From Renibacterium sp. (GTDB taxonomy: Bacteria; Actinomycetota; Actinomycetes; Actinomycetales; Micrococcaceae): 64,000 nucleotides of DNA. The stretch spans positions 62,001 to 126,000 of the forward strand of contig JAFOLH010000015.1 in the NCBI GenBank assembly GCA_017419405.1, written 5' to 3'. Below, piece after piece: positions 17,647-26,208 of the stretch (its first letter is position 1; each line of letters starts with the position of its first letter). The translations under genes were made by a program, and so were the position numbers. The notes under the pieces are model-generated. The model saw only the letters and a program-made list of their open reading frames with translations. It was not told where the DNA came from and ran no database searches.

Positions 17647-18486
17647 TCAGGGTTTTTGCCCGAATAATCTCAATAGCCGCGAAACTTCCGGCACCAGAGC
17701 GGATCTGCCTGCTGCCAAATACTTCCGCGAATCCACTACATCAGAGTTTTCGGCCAAAAACTCGCGCACCGCGCGGGTGAAGAAACCATTCAAATGCGTG
17801 GAAACATTGATCTTACGCATTCCGGCCGCGATTCCGCGCACCAGGGCCGCATCCGGCACGCCGGAGGAGCCGTGCAAAACCAAGGGAACGTCAAGCCGCT
17901 GCCGGAGCTCCGCGATCCGTTCCAGGTTCAGCTCCGCACTGCGCTCGGTCATCGCGTGCGAGGAACCGACCGCCACGGCCAGCGCATCGACTCCGGTCGC
18001 CGCAACGAAATCCGCCGCCTCGCCCTGGTCGGTCAGCACCCCGGGAGCGTGTGCCCCGTCTTTTCCGCCGACTTCGCCCAATTCCGCTTCGACGTACACG
18101 CCACGCGAGTGCGCGTAGTCGGCGACCCGCCGGGTCACCTCGACATTTTGCGCGTACGGCAAGTGGGCGCCGTCGTACATCACCGAACCGAAGCCCAAAT
18201 CGACGGCGGCCAACGCCAGCGCCTCATCCTGGGCGTGGTCCAGATGGACCGCGATCGGCACCGCAGCAGCCTCCGCCGCGGCCAGCGTGGCTCGGGCGAT
18301 CGGCTCGAGTCCGCCGTGGTAGGCGACGCAGTTCTCCGAGATCTGCAGGATCAACGGCAGGCCCGCAGCCTCCGCACCGGCGATCAGCCCTTCCACCGTT
18401 TCCAGATGCAGCACGTTGAACGCGCCTTGGCCGGATTCGCCGGCTACCGCGGCCGCCATCAAGTCACGGGTAGGGGTCAAAGGCAT
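17647..18486 (-). CDS. Class II fructose/tagatose-bisphosphate aldolase
   Basis: A 279-residue zinc-dependent aldolase of the KbaY/GatY/FbaA family. Zinc ligands are visible in VHLDHAQ and VLHGSSG; EAELGEVGG is the conserved acidic loop, and INVSTHLNGFF the phosphate-binding end. The neighbouring PfkB kinase and SIS isomerase make tagatose-1,6-bisphosphate the probable substrate, split to dihydroxyacetone phosphate and glyceraldehyde-3-phosphate. ATG 18486 overlaps the kinase stop codon by one base and follows GGAGGAG, so translation is coupled. A housekeeping fructose-bisphosphate role is less likely in this operon. Confidence 0.88.
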   Translation of the reverse strand: MPLTPTRDLMAAAVAGESGQGAFNVLHLETVEGLIAGAEAAGLPLILQISENCVAYHGGLEPIARATLAAAEAAAVPIAVHLDHAQDEALALAAVDLGFGSVMYDGAHLPYAQNVEVTRRVADYAHSRGVYVEAELGEVGGKDGAHAPGVLTDQGEAADFVAATGVDALAVAVGSSHAMTERSAELNLERIAELRQRLDVPLVLHGSSGVPDAALVRGIAAGMRKINVSTHLNGFFTRAVREFLAENSDVVDSRKYLAAGRSALVPEVSRLLRLFGQKP

Positions 18487-19403
18487 TAGGAAAGCTCCTC
18501 CACGATCAAATCCGATTCCAATTCTTGCCAGTCCGGCGAAATTTCCCCGGCCCCCGGCATCAGCACGGCAGCCGAGCCCCAGGCCGCAGCCCGGCACAGC
18601 AGCACCCGCAAGTCCAGTTCACCGGCGGCCAACACCGATGCGGCACCGGCTACTGCGGCATCGCCGGCCCCGGTCGGGTTGCCGGCCAGCGGTTGCGGCA
18701 GCCGAGCACTCAGCTGCCCGGGCCGGCCGGATTCGAAGCCCAGCATGCCCTCGGCGCCGTTGCTGACCAGGACCCGGTGCGCGCCGAGCCGCAGCAGCAC
18801 CCGCGCTCCGGCGGCCAGGTCGCGTTCCCCGGTCGCTTCGAGGAGTTCAGCCCGATTGGGTTTGAGCAAATCCGCCCCGGCGCTCGCCGCGGAAAGCAGC
18901 CCGCTGCCCGAAGCATCCACCACTGCGGGGATTCCGGCATGCCGGGCCAAAGCCACCAGTCCCGGATAGAAATCCGCCGGCGCTCCTTCCGGCAACGAAC
19001 CCGACCCCACCAGCACCGCCGCCCCCGGCAACTCATCGGCTACCGCTGCGGCCAAGGCCTGCCATTCCGCGGGCAGCAGCGGCGCGCCGAACTCATTGAA
19101 GATGCTGGTTTCGCCGTCCGTTTGGTCCACCAGGGCAATGGTCCGCCGGGTTGCCTCGCCGACCGGGACCAGACGGTGTTCGATCCCGCCCAGTCCGGCG
19201 GCGAGTTCCGCACCGGTGTCGCCGCCGGCCGTGGCGACTGCGCGCACCGGGACGCCCTGGCCGTGCAGCACCCGGGCCACATTGATCCCTTTGCCGCCGG
19301 CCCGCAGCAAGGGCGGGCGCACCCGATGCGATCCGCCGGGGACGATGCCGGCCACTTGGTAGGTCAGATCGATTGCCGGATTGGGGGTCACCGTCACGAT
19401 CAT
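18486..19403 (-). CDS. PfkB-family sugar-phosphate kinase (1-phosphofructokinase / tagatose-6-phosphate kinase type)
   Basis: A 305-residue PfkB kinase. It opens with IVTVTPNPAIDLTYQV, the FruK/LacC N-terminus, has LRAGGKGINVARVL for sugar-phosphate binding and the C-terminal PfkB signature GNPTGAGDAAVAG with the catalytic aspartate. Relatives phosphorylate fructose-1-phosphate or tagatose-6-phosphate. Position between a ROK kinase and a class II aldolase favours tagatose-6-phosphate. Its ATG overlaps the ROK stop (ATGA), and its stop overlaps the aldolase start (TAATG). Confidence 0.87.
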   Translation of the reverse strand: MIVTVTPNPAIDLTYQVAGIVPGGSHRVRPPLLRAGGKGINVARVLHGQGVPVRAVATAGGDTGAELAAGLGGIEHRLVPVGEATRRTIALVDQTDGETSIFNEFGAPLLPAEWQALAAAVADELPGAAVLVGSGSLPEGAPADFYPGLVALARHAGIPAVVDASGSGLLSAASAGADLLKPNRAELLEATGERDLAAGARVLLRLGAHRVLVSNGAEGMLGFESGRPGQLSARLPQPLAGNPTGAGDAAVAGAASVLAAGELDLRVLLCRAAAWGSAAVLMPGAGEISPDWQELESDLIVEELS

Positions 19404-20347
19404 CGGGTTGCCCCGGAGGCTGCGAGCCACTCGGCCCGCCGTTGGTGGGCTTTCAGCGCCGATCCGATCAGACCGGCATTCTGGCCCAATGCCGCCCGAA
19501 GCAGCTCGGGCCTCGGCTGGAAGCTCAGCAGCTCATCGATCCGGCGGCTCAGCGGGAGCATCAGGTCGTCCCCCGATTCGGCCAATCCGCCGCCCAGCAC
19601 CACTTTGCTGGTGCCGATCATGGCAACCGCCTGAGCGATCGAAAAGGCCAAGGTCTGCACGGCGTCGGCCCAGACTTCTCCGGCCGTGGCGTCGCCCTGT
19701 TTGGCCAAGGCCAGGACCTCCCGGGCTCCGCCGTCGAAGCCCGGCGTCCGGGCCGCATAACGTTTGGCGATCGCTCCGGCCGAACCCGTACCCTCCACGA
19801 TGCCGAGCCCGCCGTCCGGGTGCGGCGCCAGGGCATGGCCCACCTCGCCGGCATAACCGCCGGCTTTGAGCCGTTGCCCGTCGACGTAGAGCGCGGCCGC
19901 GATTCCGGTGCCCACGACCAGGATCATCGCGTTGTCCGCGTGCCGCGCGGCACCGAGCGCCACCTCGGCGTCGCCCGCGGTCCCGACGTCGTGGCCGAAG
20001 GCGACCGGCATGCCGAGCCGGTCTTCCAGTACCGCCCGGAACGGGAATTCCCGCCAGCCGAGATTCGCCGCATAGACCCCGACGCCGCGCACTTCGTCCA
20101 CCAGACCGGGCACGGTCAGCCCGACCGCTTCGATCCGGACCTCCGGATGCTGCGATTGGTAGCGCTGCACCAGCTCGGCGAGGAAATCGACCAAGACCTC
20201 CCCCGGGCGTCCGGGGTCCAATGCCGTACGGAAACGCTGGATGTCGACGATCTCCGGGACCTGCCCCGGATCGGCGGCCAGCACCAGGCCGGCCTTGGTA
20301 TCAGTGCCGCCGACGTCGAAAGCCAGCACGGCGGATGTGTTCTGCAT
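19400..20347 (-). CDS. ROK-family sugar kinase
   Basis: A 315-residue ROK-type kinase or kinase-like protein with the ATP-binding DVGGTDTKAG at the start, the catalytic region FGHDVGTAGDAEVALG (Asp of the DVxxA type) and MILVVGTGIAAAL. The usual ROK zinc site (CxCGxxGC) is absent: the equivalent stretch is HALAPHPDGGLGIVEGTGS. In this operon it would phosphorylate the incoming amino sugar (GalNAc or galactosamine), an inference from context. It lies 20 bases after the SIS gene and overlaps pfkB by 4 bases. Confidence 0.83.
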   Translation of the reverse strand: MQNTSAVLAFDVGGTDTKAGLVLAADPGQVPEIVDIQRFRTALDPGRPGEVLVDFLAELVQRYQSQHPEVRIEAVGLTVPGLVDEVRGVGVYAANLGWREFPFRAVLEDRLGMPVAFGHDVGTAGDAEVALGAARHADNAMILVVGTGIAAALYVDGQRLKAGGYAGEVGHALAPHPDGGLGIVEGTGSAGAIAKRYAARTPGFDGGAREVLALAKQGDATAGEVWADAVQTLAFSIAQAVAMIGTSKVVLGGGLAESGDDLMLPLSRRIDELLSFQPRPELLRAALGQNAGLIGSALKAHQRRAEWLAASGATR

Positions 20348-20367
20348 ACGAAAAGTCTAGATGTGGC

Positions 20368-21270
20368 TCAGTCGTCCAGGATCACCGAACGGCTCAGATG
20401 ACGCGGCAGATCGGGGTCCAAGCCGCGGACCCGGGCGCGCTCCAGGGTCAGCTGGTGCACCTTGACCAATTCCGCCAAAGGGTGCAGCTCGCCGCCGAGG
20501 AATTCGGCCCCGGTGCGAGCCACTTCCTCGGCCAACCCGACCGGCGCCGGGCCGAAGATCCAGGTCGCCCGGCCCGGTGCGGCGATCGAGATCGGGCCGT
20601 GCCGGTACTCCATCGCCGGGTAGGACTCGGTCCAGCCTTGGACCGCTTCGCGCATTTTCAGCCCGGCTTCGTGCGCCAGGCCGATGGTCCAGCCGCGGCC
20701 GAGGAAGGTGAACTGTTCCGCCGCGATCAAGGATTCCGCAATCTCTTCGTCCAGTACCTGCCGGGCTTGCGCCACGGCGAGCGTCAGGTCCAGGCCGAGG
20801 CTGCTCAACAAGTAGCTCAAGGCGGCGGTCGCGAACCGGGTCTGCACCACCGACTTCTCATCCGCGTAGGAAAGCCCGATCACGGTATCCGCGAGTTCAA
20901 CCGCCGGCGACGAGGTATCCCCGACGATCAGCGTGGTCGGTACCTTGCCGCGGAAATCGCGCAGGATTTCCAGTACCTCGGTCGTGGTGCCGGAACGGGT
21001 CAGCGCGATGATCGCGTCGTAATCCCGGTCGAGGTTCGCCTCCGAAGCGGCGTAGGCATCGGTCAGGCCCAGCCCGGCAGCTTCCCGGGCAGCCGCATAG
21101 CTCTGCGCCATGAACCAGGACGTGCCACAGCCGACGACGGCGACTTTGGCGCCGTGCGGCGGCAGCAGGTCCTCCCGTGCGGACTGGGCAATGGCCTGCT
21201 CCCAGACATCCGGCTGGCTGCGAAGTTCTGCCTCCATGAAGGCACCGGTACGGACAAGGTAATCAGTCAT
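20368..21270 (-). CDS. SIS-domain sugar isomerase/deaminase, AgaS-like
   Basis: A 300-residue protein with two SIS domains (AVVGCGTSWFMAQ and LTRSGTTTEVLEIL in the first; FLGRGWTIGLAHEAGLKMREAVQGW in the second), as in GlmS isomerase domains and AgaS. AgaS converts galactosamine-6-phosphate to tagatose-6-phosphate and ammonia. The conserved ESYPAMEYRHGPISI stretch near residue 205 is the typical sugar-phosphate loop. It is the first gene of the leftward operon and starts divergently from the GH101 gene. A GlcN-6-P or fructosamine-6-P substrate is possible; the downstream tagatose-type enzymes favour GalN-6-P. Confidence 0.82.
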   Translation of the reverse strand: MTDYLVRTGAFMEAELRSQPDVWEQAIAQSAREDLLPPHGAKVAVVGCGTSWFMAQSYAAAREAAGLGLTDAYAASEANLDRDYDAIIALTRSGTTTEVLEILRDFRGKVPTTLIVGDTSSPAVELADTVIGLSYADEKSVVQTRFATAALSYLLSSLGLDLTLAVAQARQVLDEEIAESLIAAEQFTFLGRGWTIGLAHEAGLKMREAVQGWTESYPAMEYRHGPISIAAPGRATWIFGPAPVGLAEEVARTGAEFLGGELHPLAELVKVHQLTLERARVRGLDPDLPRHLSRSVILDD

Positions 21271-21317
21271 AGGAACATTCTCCTGGTTCGGCTAGCAAAA
21301 GCTACTGCGAAGATATC

Positions 21318-21395
21318 ACGCAATGATGTTTCCTGACGCAATCATCTACATTGCGATCATCTCAATACCTTAATTCAATCATTTTTTTGATTGAA
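21318..21395. promoter_or_regulatory. Operator cluster between the SIS operon and the GH101 gene
   Basis: The 250-base divergent gap is AT-rich in the middle and holds ordered repeats. ACGCAATGATG (21318) and ACGCAATCATC (21336) are direct repeats 18 bases apart; CGCAAT (21337) and ATTGCG (21350) form an inverted repeat; and TTCAATCA-N6-TGATTGAA (21374-21395) is perfect. All share a CAAT(C/G)AT core. I infer binding by the DeoR regulator at the operon end, which would coordinate both transcripts. Confidence 0.6.
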
Positions 21396-21521
21396 ACCTC
21401 TTGTCGCGCCATCGCTACTACGGCAAGATAGACGCAACCCCGGATCTGCATAGTGCCTGCACATCCGGTTCACACGGTTGGCAAAGCAGCCGCTGGAAGC
21501 ACACTCGACGAGGAGAGCAAG

Positions 21522-24500
21522 ATGCCATTGGGGTCAGCAGAGCGCAGATTGAATCCGCACCGTCCACATCCGCACCGTCCAGCCGCAGTATCCGGAATCC
21601 GCAGGCTGGTCGCCGCATCCGCCGCCGGTGCCCTGGCCCTGGGCGGGCTCGCCGCCGGCGGCCTGGCCTCGGCCGCTCCGGCCACCGCCCAGGATTCAGC
21701 CGGAGCCGAAACCATCAGTTCCGATGTGCTCAGCGTCCAGGTCTCCACCGCTTTCCCGCAGGCGCTCAAGTACACCCAATCGGCTACCGGCAAGAGCCTG
21801 ACCGGGGCCACCTCGGTGGCATCTTCGCTCACCATCAACGGAACCGATCAGCCGGTCCAGGTGACCGCCGCGAAATCCGATCCGAAGACCATGTCCTACG
21901 TTTTGACGCCGGGCAACCTCAGCGGTGTTTCGCTGGAGGCCAAGCTCGCGGTGGACGGTTCGGTGGTGACCTTTTCAGTCACCAAAATCACCGACACCGC
22001 GCAGAACCGGGTCAATAACCTGCAGATCAAGAACCAGGATCTGGTCACGGTTTCCTCGACCGAACCGGGAGCAACCGTCGCCTCGGCTGTGATCTCCGTG
22101 GACCGCGCGGTTTCCGGTGACACGATCACCTCGATCACCGCTGGCACTCCGGTCGATGCGGCGGCCAAGAAGGCGAATCTCTCGTTGGCCAGCACGGATC
22201 AGCTGGCCGCCGCCTTCGATACCAATTCGCTCTATGATTCGAACAGCCCGAATGCCGGTTCGGAAGGCGGCCGATTCTGGCGGCAAGCCGTCTCGGACGC
22301 CGCAGGCGGAGTCAAAATGGGCGTTTCCTCCGGCGCTTGGCTCTACCGGGCTGCCGGTTCCAGCCAAACCGAGGAGTTGCCCTGGAGCAAGGTGGTGATC
22401 GGAGCCGATGCCAATGCCGACGGCACCGTAGATTGGCAGGATGCCGCCATCGCCTACCGGAGCATCGAGCGGAAGCCCTTGGGCAGCGCCGATGTGAAGA
22501 ACCGGGTGATCACGCATATCCCGTTCAATTTCGCCAGCCAAGCCACCAATCCGTTCCTGCGCACCCTGGACAATGTGAAACGGATTGCCGCGGCAACCGA
22601 CGGCTTGGGCCAGATGGCGCTCCTGAAGGGCTACACCTCGGAAGGCCATGATTCGGCGAATTCCGACTTCGGCGGCAACTACAACGAGCGGGCCGGCGGC
22701 TTGGCCGATATGAACAGCCTGCTCAAAGACGGCGCAGCCTATGGAGCGACCTTCGGCGTGCACATCAATGCCACCGAAGTTTATCCGGAGGCGAATTCGT
22801 TCAACGAAAACATCACCAGGCAACCGCTTCAGCGCAACTGGAACTGGTTGGACCAGGCCTACTTCATCAACCAGAACTGGGATATCGGCTCGGGGAGTTT
22901 GGAAAACCGGGTCAAGCAATTGCGCAGCGAAGCCGGACCGAACCTGACCATGACGTATGTGGACACTTACTACACCCCGGGTTGGGCCGCGTACCGGACC
23001 CAGAAGGCGCTCAATGACTCCGGGTTCAGCGTGACCTCGGAATGGTCGAACAGCTTGGCCACGAACACCACCTGGTCGCACTGGTCCGCCGATGAGAATT
23101 ACGGCGGCAGCGGCAACAAGGGCATCAATTCGCAGATCCTGCGCTTCGTGGGCAACAGCACCAAAGACACCTGGAATCCGGACCCCAAGCTGGGCAATGC
23201 GCAGGTCAAGGAGTTCGAAGGCTGGACCGGGCAGAACGACTACAACGCGTTCAGCAAGAACATCTGGACCACCAACCTGCCCACCAAGTTCCTGCAGCAG
23301 CAGGAGATCACCAAATGGACCCCGGACCGGATCGACTTCACCGGCGGGCTCAGCGTCACGGGCAGCAACGCCGGCAACCGGGTGATCAGCCAGGACGGCA
23401 AAACCGTGCTGAACGGCAGCAATTATCTGCTGCCCTGGTCCGCCGATCCAGTGCAGTTCGGACCGGGCGCCGCGAACGATCCGGGCCAGGAAAAGCTTTA
23501 CCATTACAGCGCCAACGGTGGCACGAGCACCTGGCAGCTCACCGGGGACTTCGCCAAAGCCAGCTCGCTGACCATGTACCGGCTCACCGACAACGGGCGG
23601 GAATCGCCGCTCGTGGTTCCGGTGGTCAACGGCTCGGTCAGCGTGGTGGCACTGCCGAACCAGCCGTATGTGTTGGTCCCGGTCCCGGCGACTACCACCG
23701 TCCCGGCCGCGAACTACGGGGCGGGCACGCCGTTCCAGGACCCGGGCTTCAACGCCGGGAACCTGCAGGCGTGGAACCCCACCGGCGGCGCCAGCATTGA
23801 ACGGATGGACAAGGGCCAGCTCGTCGCCAAACTGGGACCGCTCGGCTCCAGCATCTCGCAGCAGTTGGCGCCGCTGCAGGCCGGCACCTATTCGGTGAGC
23901 GCGTGGGTGGAGATCCAGCCTGGCCAGAAACGCCCGACGACGTTGAGCGTCACCGGAGCCGGAGCTGCGTCGGCCAGCGTAACTGTGGACCAGTCCGGTG
24001 CCCGGAACCAGGTCGGGGCGGATGAGAAACGGGACAGCTACTTCCAGCGGCTTCGGGTCTTGATCGATGCCAAAGCAGGCGACACCCCGCGGTTGGCCAT
24101 CTCGGCACTCCCGGGCGCAGCCAGTGTCCGGATCGACGACGTTCGCGCGGTGCGCACCGAGCGGGTGCCCAGCACCGGGGTGCTCTCGGAAGATTTCGAG
24201 AACACCGATCAGGGTTGGGGGCCGTTCGTCAAGGGCGACGCCGGTGGCGTCAACGATCCACGCACGCATATCGCCAAACGCAATGAGCCGTACACCCAAG
24301 CCGGTTGGAACAACAAGACCACTTCGGATGTGCTCAGTGGCAGCTATTCACTGCACTCGCACGGTGAGAACTCGGGCCTGGTCTACCGGACCAGCAACTA
24401 CACGGTGCCGATGCAGCCTGGTCGGCAGTACAAAGTGTCCTTCGACTACCAGGCCTCAGAAGCCGGCACCTACCAATGGGTCTCCGGTTACGACAATGCT

Positions 24501-26093
24501 GGCCGCACCGTGCAGACCAGCGCAACGCCCATCGGTGTGGCTACCCAGACCGCCCGCTGGACGCAAACCATCAACGCGAATTCCTGTGGTGCGAACTGGG
24601 TAGGACTCCGCAACATCAACAATCAAAAGGGCGAATTCTCCCTGGACAATCTGCTGGTCGAAGACCTGGGCCCGTCCACCGAAACTCCGGCCTGTGCTTC
24701 CTTGGCGCTGGCTTCTGGTCAGGATCTGATCGAGCCCGGTACCAAGAATCCGTTCCGGACCACGTTCACCAGTGCGGAGCCGGCGCCGATCAGTAATCTG
24801 ACCGTAGCCTTGGGACTGCCCACGGGCTGGAAGGCGGTCCCAAAGACCCCGGCCACGGCGGAGACTTTGCCGGCCGGTGGGACGCTGACCACCGACTGGG
24901 AGGTCGAGGCTCCGGCCGATGCCAAAGGTGACTTCACGGTCACTGCCAAGGCCGGTTACCGGACCACCGTCGATCCGCTCGGTGAACGTTCGGCCAGCAC
25001 ACAGACCGAGGTCAATACTTTGCCTGATCCGCCCAGCAAGGACACCTACGCTTCGGACATGAAGTGGATCGGCACTCCGGCCAATGGCTGGGGGCCGGTG
25101 GAACGGGACCAGGCGAATGGCGAGCAGGGCCAGGGCGACGGGCCGCCGTTGACCCTCGGCGGCAAGGTGTACGCCAAAGGACTCGGTGCGCACGCCGCCT
25201 CGAACATCCGTTATTACGTCGGTTCCCAGTGTTCGGCGTTCACCGCGGTGATCGGCATCGACGACATCCAGAAGCCCCGCGGCCAAGCGGTGTTCTCGGT
25301 GGTCGGCGACGGCAGCACGTTGTACACCTCGCCGGTGATGAAAGGCGGTGCGGCCCCGGCAACCATTTCGGTGCCGCTCAACGGGGCGAAATACGTCGAG
25401 CTCAAGGCCGATGTGGTCGGCGGAAACAACGGGAATGCCTGGGCGGATTGGGCCGATGCGAAGTTCTTGTGCAGTGCACCGGTGGCCCCGCTGAACTTGC
25501 AACCGGAGCTTTCGGTCGATCCGAGCACCCTGCTCCCCGGCACCGGGCTCACCGTGCGGGTAGCGGATCTGGCCCCAGGCAGCGAGCTGAAAACCGAGCT
25601 GCGCTCCGATCCGGTGGATCTGGGCAGCGCCACCGCAGGTCCGGACGGCGTGGCCAGCCTGCCGGTGACCATACCGCTGGGCACCGCCGTAGGCGAGCAC
25701 CGGATCGTGGTCAGCGGCACCGACAAGAACGGCCTCGCGGCAACCGGGGCGCGGTCGGTGAAAGTCATCGCGGCACCCACCGGCAGCGATGCGGCCGGCA
25801 CCAGCAATTCCGCAGGCAACAGCAGCGGAAGCAGCAATGGCGCTTCCGGCGCCGGTGCCAACGGTGCCGGAACCAATGGCATTGGAAACAGTGGCGCTGG
25901 AACCAAAGGCACCGGGACCGCGGGCAGCAACGTCAATACCGTGGCCGAGATCAAGTCCGGAGCCGATCCGGCCGGCGGCGAATTGGCGCTGACCGGAGTC
26001 GGCACCTGGCTGGCGCCCCTGGGCGTGGCCCTGCTGCTGGTACTCAGCGGCGTGGCCGCTCTGGCGGTCCGTCAGCATCGCGGCCGCCCGTGA
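21522..26093 (+). CDS. Secreted, cell-wall-anchored endo-alpha-N-acetylgalactosaminidase (GH101)
   Basis: This 1523-residue enzyme should remove the Gal-beta-1,3-GalNAc disaccharide (core 1) from Ser/Thr of mucin-type glycoproteins. After a signal peptide (residues about 25-55, ending ATAQ) comes a galactose-mutarotase-like domain, then the GH101 barrel. The nucleophile is probably Asp481 (MTYVDTYYTPGW) and the acid/base Glu507 (SVTSEW). Two jelly-roll modules follow, then an NEW3-like domain near residues 1075-1160, an NPCBM module (near 1185-1320, GLGAHAASNIRYYVG), a Ser/Gly/Asn-rich linker and the sorting signal LALTG (1488-1492), hydrophobic helix and basic tail. LAXTG suits class E sortases. 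ATG 21522 follows AGGAGAG. It faces the amino-sugar operon, which would consume the GalNAc. Confidence 0.93.
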   Translation: MPLGSAERRLNPHRPHPHRPAAVSGIRRLVAASAAGALALGGLAAGGLASAAPATAQDSAGAETISSDVLSVQVSTAFPQALKYTQSATGKSLTGATSVASSLTINGTDQPVQVTAAKSDPKTMSYVLTPGNLSGVSLEAKLAVDGSVVTFSVTKITDTAQNRVNNLQIKNQDLVTVSSTEPGATVASAVISVDRAVSGDTITSITAGTPVDAAAKKANLSLASTDQLAAAFDTNSLYDSNSPNAGSEGGRFWRQAVSDAAGGVKMGVSSGAWLYRAAGSSQTEELPWSKVVIGADANADGTVDWQDAAIAYRSIERKPLGSADVKNRVITHIPFNFASQATNPFLRTLDNVKRIAAATDGLGQMALLKGYTSEGHDSANSDFGGNYNERAGGLADMNSLLKDGAAYGATFGVHINATEVYPEANSFNENITRQPLQRNWNWLDQAYFINQNWDIGSGSLENRVKQLRSEAGPNLTMTYVDTYYTPGWAAYRTQKALNDSGFSVTSEWSNSLATNTTWSHWSADENYGGSGNKGINSQILRFVGNSTKDTWNPDPKLGNAQVKEFEGWTGQNDYNAFSKNIWTTNLPTKFLQQQEITKWTPDRIDFTGGLSVTGSNAGNRVISQDGKTVLNGSNYLLPWSADPVQFGPGAANDPGQEKLYHYSANGGTSTWQLTGDFAKASSLTMYRLTDNGRESPLVVPVVNGSVSVVALPNQPYVLVPVPATTTVPAANYGAGTPFQDPGFNAGNLQAWNPTGGASIERMDKGQLVAKLGPLGSSISQQLAPLQAGTYSVSAWVEIQPGQKRPTTLSVTGAGAASASVTVDQSGARNQVGADEKRDSYFQRLRVLIDAKAGDTPRLAISALPGAASVRIDDVRAVRTERVPSTGVLSEDFENTDQGWGPFVKGDAGGVNDPRTHIAKRNEPYTQAGWNNKTTSDVLSGSYSLHSHGENSGLVYRTSNYTVPMQPGRQYKVSFDYQASEAGTYQWVSGYDNAGRTVQTSATPIGVATQTARWTQTINANSCGANWVGLRNINNQKGEFSLDNLLVEDLGPSTETPACASLALASGQDLIEPGTKNPFRTTFTSAEPAPISNLTVALGLPTGWKAVPKTPATAETLPAGGTLTTDWEVEAPADAKGDFTVTAKAGYRTTVDPLGERSASTQTEVNTLPDPPSKDTYASDMKWIGTPANGWGPVERDQANGEQGQGDGPPLTLGGKVYAKGLGAHAASNIRYYVGSQCSAFTAVIGIDDIQKPRGQAVFSVVGDGSTLYTSPVMKGGAAPATISVPLNGAKYVELKADVVGGNNGNAWADWADAKFLCSAPVAPLNLQPELSVDPSTLLPGTGLTVRVADLAPGSELKTELRSDPVDLGSATAGPDGVASLPVTIPLGTAVGEHRIVVSGTDKNGLAATGARSVKVIAAPTGSDAAGTSNSAGNSSGSSNGASGAGANGAGTNGIGNSGAGTKGTGTAGSNVNTVAEIKSGADPAGGELALTGVGTWLAPLGVALLLVLSGVAALAVRQHRGRP

Positions 26094-26117
26094 TCGGTTG
26101 ACGCACCGAGCATGCTC

Positions 26118-26154
26118 AAAGCGGCGCAGTCCCTTTCCGGGCTGCGCCGCTTTT
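26118..26154 (+). terminator. Rho-independent terminator after the GH101 gene
   Basis: AAAGCGGCGCAG pairs with CTGCGCCGCTTT across a 12-base loop, followed by TTTT-C. This is a 12-bp stem 24 bases past the GH101 stop, with A and T runs on either side, so it can work in both directions. Confidence 0.85.
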
Positions 26155-26208
26155 CGCGTCCGGCGCCGCAGTTGGCTGCCGGAGGCGGTAACTCCCTAGG
26201 ATGGTGGT

